Source of the DNA: Lycium barbarum
Lineage: Eukaryota; Streptophyta; Magnoliopsida; Solanales; Solanaceae
DNA length: 64,000 bases
Direction of reading: 5' to 3'
NCBI RefSeq assembly: GCF_019175385.1
Contig: NC_083337.1
Coordinates: 46,724,938 to 46,788,937 of the forward strand
The notes below the pieces were generated by a model that was not told the DNA's origin, searched no databases, and saw only the letters and a list, made by a program, of their open reading frames with translations. Below, in pieces: positions 45,100 to 56,455 of the stretch. Numbering within the stretch: position 1 is the stretch's first letter; every line of letters starts with the position of its first letter. The position numbers and the translations under genes were made by a program.

Positions 45100-48047
45100 T
45101 GTTGTATCCCGTATTTTTGAACGTCAGATTATTTGCTGAGATGGGACCCACACATCGAGATTTTTTAGGGACATCTGAAAATTCATATGAATCACATATG
45201 AGAAGTTAAACACAACTCAAGAAGGACCCTTGGGCCAAATCAAAGTGGAAGTCCTCCAAACGAATATTTTAAGAAAACGTTTTCGGGTGATCTGACTTCA
45301 AGGGGCACAAACGGTATTATAAGTTTGGAATTTGGAAAAGTACAAAGAACTAGAAGTTGTAGATAATTGAATTAGCTTTCCAACCATAGGTCGTGGGTCC
45401 CCAGGTGACGTCGGTACAAGGAGATATGAACGTTTTAAGGTCGAAAGGTCAGTGGGCTAGGCCCAACTCGGGACGAAACCGAGTTGGCCCAAAACAAATC
45501 AAAAAAAAAAATAATAAGGCCCAAATTTGTGAGGCCCAACCGGCCATGGTTATGGCCCAAGCCCATATTACATAAAATTTGGTCAATAAATAAGATGACT
45601 AAGTCATCTTTATCACACAACCTCTAGAATATTCAAGAAGTTGAAGAACAAGAAAGAGAAGGAGAAAAGTTGAAGGCCATTTCGGCCAAGATAAAATTTA
45701 CAAGCCAAAATTGATAAAAATCCTTCAAAAATCATTTTCTACCAAGTAAAGGGTGATTAACAAGGTGGAGTTGTTGTTGGAGCAAGAAAAATTCAAAATC
45801 ATACAAATTGTCAAGTTGTAGTCAAGTGAGAAGTTGAAGAAGAAAGGTGAGTTTTGATCTTGTTTTATGTGTTATATATGGTTTATATGTGTTGTAGTAT
45901 GCTAAAATGGATGAAATTCATGAAGGAGAGAAATATAGTACATGGCCGTGTGTATGTATATATGTGTAGGAGTCATGCTTCAATTATTTTAATTAGTGTT
46001 TGGTTGTTATTGTTGTGAATGATATGTGGAAAATGGAAGTTGAATGAATTTTGAGAAGTTGTAGTGTGTATGTTGGTGTTGGCCGTGTGGTTATGGTGAA
46101 AAAATGGAAGAGAATGAGTTAATTTTATTTAGTATGATGTTGTTGGAATATAGATTATGAGGTCGTTATTGTTTTCATTAAAGTTAGAAAGTTTTTGGAA
46201 GAAGTAGTAAGTTGATTGAATATGGAAGTTGTTAGTATTGTTGTTGTTGGAATTGTGATTGATATTTTGGCCGGGTTTGAATTCCCGGGATTTTTGTTGA
46301 TTGAAATTAGCCAAGTTGAACTTGGTGGGATGGAGTATTTATAGGGGAAGTGCTGCCGAAATTTCGGTAGCCAAATGTTTCCTTAAGAATTCAACTCTAA
46401 GTACCCTAATAAGAGTTTTGGTAAACATGACCAATTTGCCGATTTTGACGAGATTGCGACGTGAATTTGGAATAGCAAAAGGAGCGGAAAGAGGTATGTA
46501 AGGCTTCACTCTTCTTTCTATGGCATGTCTTAGATGTAATAAGTCGGGTACGAGCCTCGGGGACAACCCTAGCCCCCGGAATCCGCACCTAAAGTTTTCC
46601 ACTTTTTGTTCAATAGAATTGAACTAGAAAGTGTGCAAATAATGGAAAGACCTCTTAAACCCTTAAAACTTGCATAAGTGGGACCCGATTACCCTAGGAC
46701 CCTCACGAGTAATGACATGACACGTAACATATGTAAATCATATACGTCACCCCATCCGGCCCGAGGTGGGCCCGCTACTCTCGGATTTTTCCTTACAATC
46801 TTGCTTCACTTACTTGAAGTGAATCCAAAGGGAACCTTTGATCCCGATTTCGATACCAAATGATAAATACTATGACTCCTCTAACGAGGGAACTTCCATG
46901 ACGATAATGATAACAATGATGTTAGATAAGAGAATATGCCTATGATACGTACTACCGGAACGACTCTATGACTAAGATGACTAAGCTAAGTATCTTATGT
47001 AAACATGAAAATGATAAACTAATTTTTGAATCTTATTTATATTTCCTAGCTATGACTTTATTTTCTAAAAGATTTCAAAGTCTATGAACTGTCATCTATG
47101 ATGCCCCGATTTCATTCTACGTTTACTTTAATATTATTCCCCGTTGGTAGTCTCACCTTAAAATACTCGTTCCTTCAAGGTGAGACAAAGCGATCACGAG
47201 TATTCTATAATATAATTGGAGGTCACCGACCTTACGTCACTCCGATAACTACATGATTCTTCTTTGGGCTTTCCTGCGTGCCTATGAGACATATGTATAT
47301 AGGATACGTAAATGCATATAAGACATGTAAATGTATGTAAGATATGTGTATATATTTTTTTAAAACATGCACATGACGAAAGAGCTAGAGCGCTATAGAC
47401 GCTGATGTACCTACACGACACACGTATATGTATATGATAAAAGAGCTAGAGCGCTATAGATGCTGATATATGTACATGATATATGCATGTGTATACGGGG
47501 AAAATGGAGGTAAGGGCAGAGCGTTATGAACGCATATCCACCTGATCAGTTGGCATTACATGATATGATATCGTCCCGAACGCGGGATGCCCGGACGCGG
47601 GATGTGTATATTTATGGTTAACGTTTTATGCCGCGCAGGTCAGCAGACAGGCGGATTTGATCCTTAGAAGCTCTACCAGCAGTGTTGACAGTGCTCCAGT
47701 TATTCCGGAGCCTCACTTCCTTGGTACTATTTTGTGTATATATATTCGGGCATGGCAGTACTCAGCCCTTTCTATGTATAAGTGTACTACGTCTAGAGGC
47801 TCGTAGACAGTTATATACAGTCAGTTAAGTACAGTTAGATATATGGTGTTTTGGCATGTTAATGTTGATGTATAAGTGATAACAAAGTTTATTAGTCTAT
47901 GTTCAGAATGACGCCGCTAATGTTAATGTTCAAAAAAAAAATGGCTCTATTTACATGGCTTGCTAAGAGGTAAAGGTAAAACGATAGACAAGGGGTGCTC
48001 GGTACAAGTATCGGGTAGTCGTCACGGCCCCTAGACGGGTCGTGACA
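45100..48047 (+). repeat. Element G 3' LTR (2948 bp, internal deletion)
   Basis: Aligns with 39600-42810 except for a deletion of the counterpart of about 42120-42387. The junction lies near 47622 (GGTTAA joined to CGTTTTATGCC). Otherwise close to its partner. Confidence 0.92.
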
Positions 48048-48052
48048 GTACT

Positions 48053-49033
48053 AGCCGCGGATTGGCCTAAATACCTGGAATACTGTTGCCTCTGACCCCC
48101 TCTATACTCACTGCTAGCACCTGCAGATCTAGCTCTCTTACTATGCCCTCTGTCAGAATCACGCTCCTCCCTGTACGGCTGTTGTTGCTCTTCAAAATTC
48201 TAAGCATGAGCTTGAATACGAGAAATATCCATCCCTTCCTGGAGTGAAGCTGTCAAGCAGTCTTTAATCAAATGTGGCCCCAGGCCACTCACAAACCGAT
48301 GCACCCGGTCTCCCATATTGGATACCATGGCCGGAGCATACCTAGCCAATGAATTGAAGCGGAGACTATAGTCCTGGGCACTCATAATTTCTTGCCTTGA
48401 ATTCAAAAACCTGTCAGCTCGGGCTCATTAGGCCTCGGGTGGCAAATAATGGCGGATAAAGGTATTTACGAACTCTTGCCATACCGAGGGAGGCGCATTT
48501 TCCCTTCTTGAAGATATCCAATTATTGTACCAAAGAACGGCCACATCCCGCAGTCTATAGGAAGCCAACTCCACTGACTCAGTATCGGTAGCATGTATTA
48601 GGCTCAACGTTCTCAGCATCTCATCTATAAAGCCCTGCTGGTCTTCATCGGGATTTGACACAAAAAATTTCGGAGGATTCAAGCTCATAAAATCACAAGC
48701 TCTGGCGCTAACCGCTCTGTCACTAGGACCCGCACCCTGCAGCTAAGCCTGAGCGGTAACTAACTGGGTTAGTAATTGAATAGCTTTTGTCATCTGTTGG
48801 CCGGAGGCACCTGGAGGAGGAACTGGAGGCATTGGAGCTGGAGTTGAGGCTCCTTCATGCTCCTCTAAAATAGGTGGAGTGCGAGAGGTCCGAGATGGAG
48901 CCTTATTATGCGACTCACCCTCCTCTATATTTACCGGTGGCTGCCGTTTAGTTCGCCTTCCTGCCACTGTCTTGCCCTTCTGGGCAGCTATTGCTTTCCT
49001 CTTCATAGGCATCGCTGAAATCATAACACCCAA
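48053..49033 (-). pseudogene. Element E gag, N-terminal and capsid part
   Basis: Minus strand, from an ATG near 49033: basic start MPMKRKAIAAQKGKTVAG, acidic/Pro linker, AIQLLTQLVTAQA. After a stop it reads MSLNPPKFFVSNPDEDQQGF, ESVELASYRLRDVAVLWYNN and FVNTFIRHYLPPEA. A further break precedes MSAQDYSLRFNSLARYAPAM and FVSGLGPHLIKDCLTASLQE. It is clearly related to element G gag but has at least two stops. G separates it from its zinc knuckle. Confidence 0.85.
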
Positions 49034-49119
49034 TTATAAAAAGAAGAAATCTTATATTATAGCTCTATCACGCGATCTATGAAGAAGAACGACCATTATT
49101 CCTAAATGCCCCGCAGCCT

Positions 49120-49159
49120 CTTGTTTATAAGTGTGGCGCACTTCACACCCATAAACAAG
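49120..49159 (-). promoter_or_regulatory. Element E leader stem-loop, candidate RNA dimerization site
   Basis: 40-nt stem-loop 59 nt inside the 5' LTR. The outer stem ends in a perfect CTTGTTTAT/ATAAACAAG pairing. 8-nt loop AAGUGCGC, whose last six bases GUGCGC pair with themselves through two G-U pairs. Confidence 0.7.
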
Positions 49160-49202
49160 ACTCTACCGGACACGGCTCGTAGACACACCCTAGGACGAAA
49201 CT

Positions 49203-49218
49203 GCTCTGATACCACTTT
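49203..49218 (-). promoter_or_regulatory. Element E primer binding site (initiator-Met type)
   Basis: The minus strand reads AAAGTGGTATCAGAGCAG at the LTR edge. Confidence 0.9.
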
Positions 49219-49656
49219 TGTCACGACCCAACCAGAGGGCCATGACGGGTACTCAGAGCTGGCCTACCGAGCACCACTTGTCATACTTCTCCCAATCTAT
49301 CTCGGTGGACCACTTCTCCAATTATCAAATAACTCAACCTGAATAAATGCCATTCTCAAAATAAAACTCATTATGAAGCAATTCTTTTATTCCACCTCAA
49401 ACATATTTATGAACAAGCCCACGAGGCTGCAAAATGATATACCAAATGCACTAATCAGGTCACGCAACATCTACTATCCACATATGTCAACGAGCCTCTA
49501 ACTGGAGTACTGAAGATCATAAGGATGGGACAAGACCCCGCCATGCCCCAAATATGCACACAAAAGAATATACCAATAACTACAACTCCGGAGTAGCGGA
49601 GTGCTCCTGTATATCTGCTGATAAAGCTCCTAGGGACCTAGATTGTCTCTCTGTCT

Positions 49657-49734
49657 ACTTGCGGGCATGAACGCAGCGTCCACAAAAGAAAGGGCGTCAG
49701 TACGAACAATGTACTGAGTATGTAAGACATGAAT
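49657..49734 (-). other. Twin-hairpin LTR module (element E, right LTR)
   Basis: TCAGTACGAACAATGTACTGA hairpin intact, next to GAACGCAGCGTCCAC. Confidence 0.65.
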
Positions 49735-51186
49735 AATATCATAATAAATAAATAAAAAAACATGAGATAAAGAGATAACCTGTAACTGACTGCCTCTCAA
49801 GGCGAAACCATGCATGCTAACTTTTACTTTTAAAACATCATAACATGTATATATATAAACTGCCCGACCATATAGGTATGGTGTAATCGTCATTATCCGA
49901 CGTCCGGGCCTCCCCCGACCGGGGTAACCATCTCATGCCGCCCACTACACCCACCATAATGGTATCTGCCCGGCCAAATAGGCACGGTGTAATCATACAT
50001 AAAAATAAGCATGCATGAGAGCCCAATCAAAAGCTACAACTCTATAGGAGTGACGTAAGGTCGGTGACCTCCGATTTACATTATGGAAAAATCATCATCA
50101 CTACATCTCACCTCGAAAGAACAAGTAACATAAGGTGAGATCATAACAATGGGTGAAATCAAGAAAAATCATAGAATAAGATCAACCATATGATAATAGC
50201 TTTGCAACCATAAGCTTTGGAGTTTCTAGTATTAAAATCATCATTATCATGCTCATCATAGAAAAAATCTCATCGTTGGTATTGCAAGAAGCTTTTAAGA
50301 ATCATGAACTTCTAACTGTTGGGCATAAGGAAGTTATGGAAAATATGGATAGAATCATAACATAGGAATCATTCCTTTGAAAGAAAGGGACTAGCCTTAA
50401 CATACCTTCATGTCTCCTTAATGACTAAACGTTCTCCTCTCAAGCTTGCGACTCTACATTCAAGAGAATTCGTACTAAGGTTTGGTCATTGAAAGTATGA
50501 TTATGTTTAAACTAAAGCCACTCAGAGCTAACGGAATTTGGGCAGCATTTCCTTTGTTTCATTGACTTTCTCCATATAATAGACAACTCCCAAACATCAA
50601 TAGCAACATCCATAATATCATAATCAAGAGGCATATTTGAAGTTAAGCATTGTCCGATCCTCAAAACTTCTTTTCAAGGTCATTCACAACAATAGCTACA
50701 ACACAACACCATATTCACTTACATACAATACTTCCTCAACATCATTAGTAACCCCCTCAACAATATTATACTCATAGCATACTAAGAATCAAGACTCAAG
50801 TTAATTTACTACTCAAAAATATCATTAAATCCATATTTGAGTTTCATCTTCTACTTTCTTCCCTCATGCAAGTTATTCAACAACCAAATACTCTTAATAA
50901 CATGAAATAGATGTAAAACTCACCTTTTATCTTCGTATTGATGTATTTCACTTGAATGAAACTCCAACTTCAACACCAAAAGAAATCTTGAGCTTCACAA
51001 ACCCTAGTGAATCTCTCCACACTTGGTTTTCTTGATTCTTGCTATTTAATCTTTGATTTCTCTTGGGTTTGTGTTAATATGGTAGGGGGAAGGTTCTAGA
51101 GCTCTTAAGATTTGGGGGAAATTTGGGAAATGAAAAATAAGACAAGGGTCATCTATATATAAATAGAGAAAAATTTGACCCGACCC

Positions 51187-51338
51187 GATTATACGACCAC
51201 TTATACAGTCCGTATAATTTTATACGGTCCGTATAAGCGGTCGTATAATCCCACCAGGGGTTACCCCTCTCTGGAATGGTTATACGGACCATTATACAAG
51301 CCGTATAAAATTATACGGTCTGTATAAGTGGCCGTGAA
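51187..51338. repeat. 64-bp palindrome plus second palindrome in the E right LTR
   Basis: The ends GATTATACGACC and GGTCGTATAATC enclose inner arms built from TTATAC-GTCCGTATAA words, giving a 64-bp near-perfect palindrome (51187-51250). A second inverted cluster lies at about 51279-51338. The left LTR version is about 20 bp shorter. Confidence 0.8.
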
Positions 51339-51695
51339 ATCCCTATTTTTCCAAAACTTGCTCTCGTCGATTCGTTTGACTTCTAATCCTAGTGGAACCT
51401 TCTTGGCACTTATGTAACACTTCATTAACCATCTAAGGAACCATATAGCTTCTTCTCAAGACATTTCTAAATAAACATCAGCTGGATTGATGTGAAACCT
51501 TCCTAAACATTACTTACATTTCACTTCCTTCGACGAACTTAGTTTCACCAATTCATGTGACTTCCAAATCTTGTAGTACACACTTAAAGCTATCCAATAC
51601 TCCCCTTAACTTCATAAGGACTTCATGTTTACCTTAACCTTACGTTAGTCTATTTACAGCGCAACAACTCGAAATTCCTAAGATGTAACAGAAAG

Positions 51696-52436
51696 AGAAG
51701 TTGATTCGTGTTCACATTGGCATACTTCACAAGGTCCAAAGATACAATAGAATCCTTGTTCGTACAAGATAAAGGCAAAGAGAATATGACTGCTACTTCT
51801 GAGAACGAAACTACCCCTACTGACATTGCTCTCAGAGAATTGCCCTTACGCGAACTGCCTGAGTCATCACCTACTGAGGACGTCATGAAAATGATGTTTG
51901 AAAAAATCGCCCATCTTCAAGAAGAAGTAGAGCGAAACAAAGCTGCTAATGCTGCTCGAGAGGCTCCTGCTGCAGAATGAAGGCCTCCGCCGTTTTTTCC
52001 ATCTCTGAATTCACCATTGCCAGATCACTTCCCCACTAGGTCTGTTATGACAACCATCCCATTTACCCCAATCGATGGACACATTGGTGCCTCGAGCCAC
52101 ATCCCACCACCACTTAACACCAACCAAATTCCCGGGAGCTCCCACTCTATCCCTTCTTACCCAACACCACAAAATACCCGCCCTGGCATCACTATACAAC
52201 CAAGTATCACCCCACTAATAACTAACAAAAGCACCCTTATTACCCAAATTTGCCCTGCTATTTCTTTCCACTCACCTGTCACCCCAGGTACCTTCTCGCC
52301 CGATCAAGAATTGTTAGTTACGAGGAGATAGAAAAGGTATAGAAGGCCGAACAAGAAAAATAGGAAGAAAGGCTTGAGCGGAAGATGACCTCCGTGTTGG
52401 AGCGATCCATGAAGACTGCCCTTACTGGCACAGGTC
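51696..52436 (+). pseudogene. Outer Ogre gag, N-terminal part
   Basis: Reads MTATSENETTPTDIALRELP, then SSPTEDVMKMMFEKIAHLQE, a stop near 51978, a Pro/Ser/Thr-rich stretch to about 52330, a frameshift, then KMTSVLERSMKTALTGTG up to the H insertion. In Ogre elements this precedes the capsid core. The frame joins LSYDDLCMHPNLDLPEDF at 58977 when H is removed. At least three in-frame stops. Confidence 0.75.
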
Positions 52437-52446
52437 TGTCACACCC

Positions 52447-55400
52447 CCTTTAATCTTTCATTCTAAGCAGTTATCCAAAAACATATGTATGTAAGGTTTC
52501 TTTACCATTCCTCATCCTTCATAGTCCAGTTGTGCTTATGGTGACTTATGATCCGAATTCACCTAACTTCTTAGTTCGCAACATCTTCAAGTTCTTACTA
52601 CAAGTTTTTCTTTATTTCCCCCTCTCACATTTCTCTCCACAAGTATACTTGTCTTTGATTTCTTGTATTTGGCGCTCGTTTCATCCATCGTTATTTCTTG
52701 TTGGCTCTCCGGTGGGGATTCCTTACAAATATGATCGAGCATCGCTTCACATCGATGATTCATACAAGTTCATAGCGTGTATTCTCAAGTTCCGTATAAT
52801 TAATGGTCCATGAACTATTTTCTAGTATCCGATGAACTCTTTTATTTCACTTATAGGCACTGCGTCCTTTCTCTTCTCCAAAAATTTCCAAACTACCAAT
52901 CGTTGGTATTTTTGTTTAATAGTCATTGTTATCCGAAATATCCCTTGAGTCTTATCCTTCTCTCCTTTATCCTTTACGAACTTAGCTCGTAGGTCTTTCT
53001 TGCTCTTTTATTACTCTTGCACATATCGCTGCGTACTTAGGTACGGCACAAATTTTCCCGATAAGAGGAATTAAAATCGTGGCAGAAACGTAGCACAATT
53101 CATGTTGGCCTCATAGTACACTTCATTGTCAGTTCGTTTCTACTTCTTCATGTATCCTTTTGATGTGTCGACATGTTCCGAACTCTGGTCCTGAGCTAAT
53201 AAATTTCCTTTTCCAGCGCTTGAAAATGTTGTGAGTCCTTTCTAAGTCTAATATAATATGTTCTCCCCTTTTTCATTTTCTGTCTACATTATCATTTTTA
53301 TCAACATTCCCATACTTTTCCATCCACTATTAATCCTTTCACCTATTTTAGCTTACTTACTCGTAGTTCTTCTTAACTACGCGTTCGCATTGCAGCTATG
53401 CGTCCATTTTTTGAACGTCTCGCTACTTTTGCTCACAGCACGGAATCCTTACGGTTTACACTCTCTTTATCCGTACTTATTTAACCTTGACTATACTTGT
53501 GGTACTATGACCGAGCGGTCTTCCATGCATATTCTGTATATTTCATTCCATTTTCTCTAGGATCAAATCCTTCAGACTTCACATGAATTCTCACTCCACG
53601 CCCTTAATTTCAAAATCAACGGTGTTGACCCATTGTCCTTATTCTTTTCTTGGTGCGTAATCGGGTTTCTATTGTTAACTTGTCAAAGTATCCTTCTTAC
53701 TCCTATGATTAAGGATTTCCATTTGTTTTATTCCCAAATGTTCTCCTCTTCCTTCGACTAATCCGTTAATATACCTTTTCTACTTTCATTCTTAACCTTC
53801 CCTAGGTTCCTTCTTCCTCGAACACTTTTCTCCTATTGCCATTTTTGGCATTGACTCTGAAGTTCATGAAATATTACTTTATACGCGCAAATTCCGCTTC
53901 ACTCTTAAGTCATCTTTTCAGAAAGGCACTTCCATATCTGAGGCATCCACGTTAATATGGTTGCACACTTATTCCTTTATATACCTTCCAAGGGCCAAAA
54001 TTTTCTAACATCATCACAAGGCTTTATCATTCTTTCTCTTACTTCACATTCCTTGTCGTAGTCACTATTTCATTAGCCTCACTTATTGAGATTGGTTCTC
54101 GAACCTCACACATTCCTCTTGTTCTAAATTACCACACTTTACCCTTTTTTAGGTACCTACCTTTTAAATTTTATTCAAATAGTCTCGTACTTTTACCGGT
54201 AATTTCTCTCGGGGGTTTCACTCACTAAGGTGTTCTTAACTTTCATTTTTTCCCAACATTTGATCTTCTTGCCTTCCATTTACTCACACTCTTTCTTTTC
54301 CAAATATCGTTGTGTTAAAATTTCCAATCTTAACCCGTAGTAAAAATAATAGCAGCTTATCTTGCAACACTCGTACCATCTATTTTTGCTGTCACTTGAA
54401 CTTCGGTACCCTTATTCGATTGATGCCTTCCATATCGTAGCACCGGTTGCTGGGACACACATCACATGCCCGTCAATATAATCACATAGGGGATATCATG
54501 CGCATTCATATAATTACTACCAACTTGATCAAAAAACACTTCCAAACGCTATTCAAACCTATCCAAATTCCAGAGCTGTGATGCACTCCCTGTCTCTTCA
54601 CCCGTCTAGTCTGCCTCGTACTACGCGACCTCTTAGGGTCTCCAACCTTCCTATATATTTTTGTTTCCCTTAAGCTACTCTAACCTTCACTTATCTCTTG
54701 TATCTGAATTTACAGAACTTTAGTGCACTTCCCAGTGGGTCACCCATCCTAGGATTTCTCCTATCTTAGCACGCTTAACCTCAAAACTTTGATGAAATTC
54801 AGTGCCTTAATGATGATACAATCACGTCCACTTCGCCGCATGACCTTTATTACATGATCTGGAGCAAGTCGAAATCTTACACATTCCGAGACATTTTTGT
54901 AACACGTCTTTCTCCTTTACAATTACTATTTTACCCTTTTCAATCCTCAATATTCACTTTTCACTTACACGTGTACTACTTTTCGTCCTAGATTCCTAGA
55001 TTCCCGATGGTAACAAATATACCTTCCTCACCGTTACTTGTAAGTATTCGGATATCAGTCTGTCCGGATTCCCACTCACCATTCTTGTATAATAATTTAT
55101 AGCAAAACTGATTATCGATTTTCTGAATCCTCCAACAGACCTTGTTCCTACTAAGTCTCGAATGTTATCCATTGCAACCCTTCGGACTGCTAATCGTCCT
55201 TCTCACAATTATCTTTCACGCTACGCCCAAATCCGTAGCTCCTCTAACAACATTCCAGTTATTGTCTACTTATGATATCTTCCTTCCACACTTCCTTCTG
55301 TTAGGCGTACTTAACTAAGTGACCTGATTTTTTTTTTGAACAATTCTAGCAGAATCTCTTTTACCATTCTTACCATTTAATATCTGTACGCAGCAAATAC

Positions 55401-55637
55401 CAACAATGCCTTACAGAGCATACGACTATATGACACATTCTAGCCATCCAGAACTTCCAATTTCAAGTAACAGAACAAATATATCAAAGCTTATTTCTAC
55501 AACTTTCCATATCATCCCTTACCTCTTTCTGTCGTACGTAAGGCTTATATAAGGGAATTCTCATTTTCTATGACTTGGCTCTATCGCACGATCTAAGACA
55601 GAAAGAAGATCAACAATCCCTAGATGCCCTGCAGCCT
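52447..55637 (-). other. Element H internal region, non-coding
   Basis: Pyrimidine-rich on the + strand. Short open frames (for example 52532-52813 and 53258-53560) have no recognisable domain and look like chance. It contains the 5S-derived segment at 54728-54815. Confidence 0.6.
54728..54815 (-). other. 5S-rRNA-derived segment in element H
   Basis: The minus strand reads GTTAAGCGTGCT, 19 nt, GATGGGTGACC, then CACTGGGAAGT. Upstream AAGGCACTGAA resembles 5S loosely. Confidence 0.8.
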
Positions 55638-55676
55638 CCTGTTTATAAATGTGGCCGGCTACACACCATAAACAGG
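55638..55676 (-). promoter_or_regulatory. Element H leader stem-loop, candidate RNA dimerization site
   Basis: 39-nt stem-loop 59 nt inside the 5' LTR. Outer stem CCTGTTTAT/ATAAACAGG perfect, inner stem TGTG/CACA with one bulge, 8-nt loop UAGCCGGC ending in the perfect palindrome GCCGGC. Confidence 0.75.
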
Positions 55677-55718
55677 ACTCTACTGGACACGACTTTGCAG
55701 ACAACCCCTAGGACAAAC

Positions 55719-55735
55719 CTGCTCTGATACCACTT
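55719..55735 (-). promoter_or_regulatory. Element H primer binding site (initiator-Met type)
   Basis: The minus strand reads AAGTGGTATCAGAGCAGG at the LTR edge. Confidence 0.9.
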
Positions 55736-56132
55736 TGTCACACCCTAATTTCCCTAGGGTGTGATGGGCACCCGACCCTTACTTAGGGCCGAGCGAACCC
55801 TCAGACCTTTAGTGCACACATAAACTTCTTAGACTTTTACATCAAATAGAAATGAAATACATAGTATAGTTTTCAGAAATATTCTTTTCCTTTGTTCTCA
55901 ATTCAAACAAAATCAGTAACCACATGGGATTTGTCACATACTACAGAATAACACATTGGCTGATGGAGCCGATTACAACACTAACATTCTATACCCACGA
56001 CTCTGTCTGCAAAGTCTCTAACTTCGGACAAACATCATAGCACATATATTCTGACTCGGCAACACTGCAGGAGCAAATGGAGTTGCCAATCCAGCTGAAG
56101 CATCCTCTAGCAATGTCCTTTACTCATCTGGT

Positions 56133-56210
56133 GTACCTGCGCGGCATGAAACGCAGCCCCCGAAGAAAAGGGGGTCAGTACGGAATATGTACTGAGTATG
56201 TAAAGCATGG
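56133..56210 (-). other. Twin-hairpin LTR module (element H)
   Basis: GCCCCCGAAGAAAAGGGGGT and TCAGTACGGAATATGTACTGA, with GCGCGGCATGAAACGCAG beside them. Confidence 0.7.
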
Positions 56211-56455
56211 AATACAGAAAACAGAATCATAATCGAAACAAACAGTACAAAAGTAAGTACATTTTTCAGAATACCAAAGTACATATTTTTCAGAATGCAA
56301 ACCGTGTATACCGATGTCATGTGTCAGAAGAAGTACCGAAAATAAGTAGATCATCCAGAGTGCCAAAAATGCGTACTTTCCAAACACAGATGGTGCGTGC
56401 CAACATCGTATGTCATCATATACATATACACATAACTGATTCATATGTAACATAA

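Larger units (their letters stand above)
39600..48047 (+). mobile_element. Element G: gag-only (TR-GAG-like) Ty3/gypsy retrotransposon nested in E gag
   Basis: LTRs 39600-42810 and 45100-48047, flanked by the exact duplication GTACT (39595-39599 and 48048-48052). The internal region of 2289 bp has primer site, leader stem-loop, one intact gag, a 5S-derived segment, a hairpin and a polypurine tract. No protease, RT, RNase H or integrase. Non-autonomous elements with only gag are known in plants (TR-GAG). Confidence 0.93.
26499..51690 (-). mobile_element. Element E: chromovirus-like Ty3/gypsy retrotransposon with decayed gag-pol, hosting F and G
   Basis: LTRs at 26499-35571 (2434 bp without F) and 49219-51690 (2472 bp), flanked by the duplication GAAAG (26494-26498 and 51691-51695). 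From right to left it has primer site, gag, protease, RT, RNase H and integrase with a C-terminal chromodomain-like part, then the polypurine tract. It is the only nested element with a nearly full gag-pol and is the best model of an autonomous relative, though now broken by stops, frameshifts and element G. The clade (Tekay/Del-like) is inferred from gag and integrase wording. Confidence 0.93.
49219..51690 (-). repeat. Element E 5' LTR (2472 bp)
   Basis: Minus strand TGTTACATCTTAG to GGTCGTGACA. More diverged from its partner than the LTR pairs of A, F or G. It holds a twin-hairpin module (49657-49734) and the longer palindrome cluster (51187-51338). Confidence 0.92.

Noticed and set aside
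52532..53560. Hydrophobic-looking open frames inside element H
   Set aside because: Pyrimidine-rich DNA gives Leu/Phe/Ser-rich translations by chance. No homologous frame was seen in the other elements.
10451..54815. Functional 5S rRNA genes
   Set aside because: Only about nucleotides 20-100 are represented, both ends are missing and the sequence outside the promoter words is diverged. Called 5S-derived segments instead.
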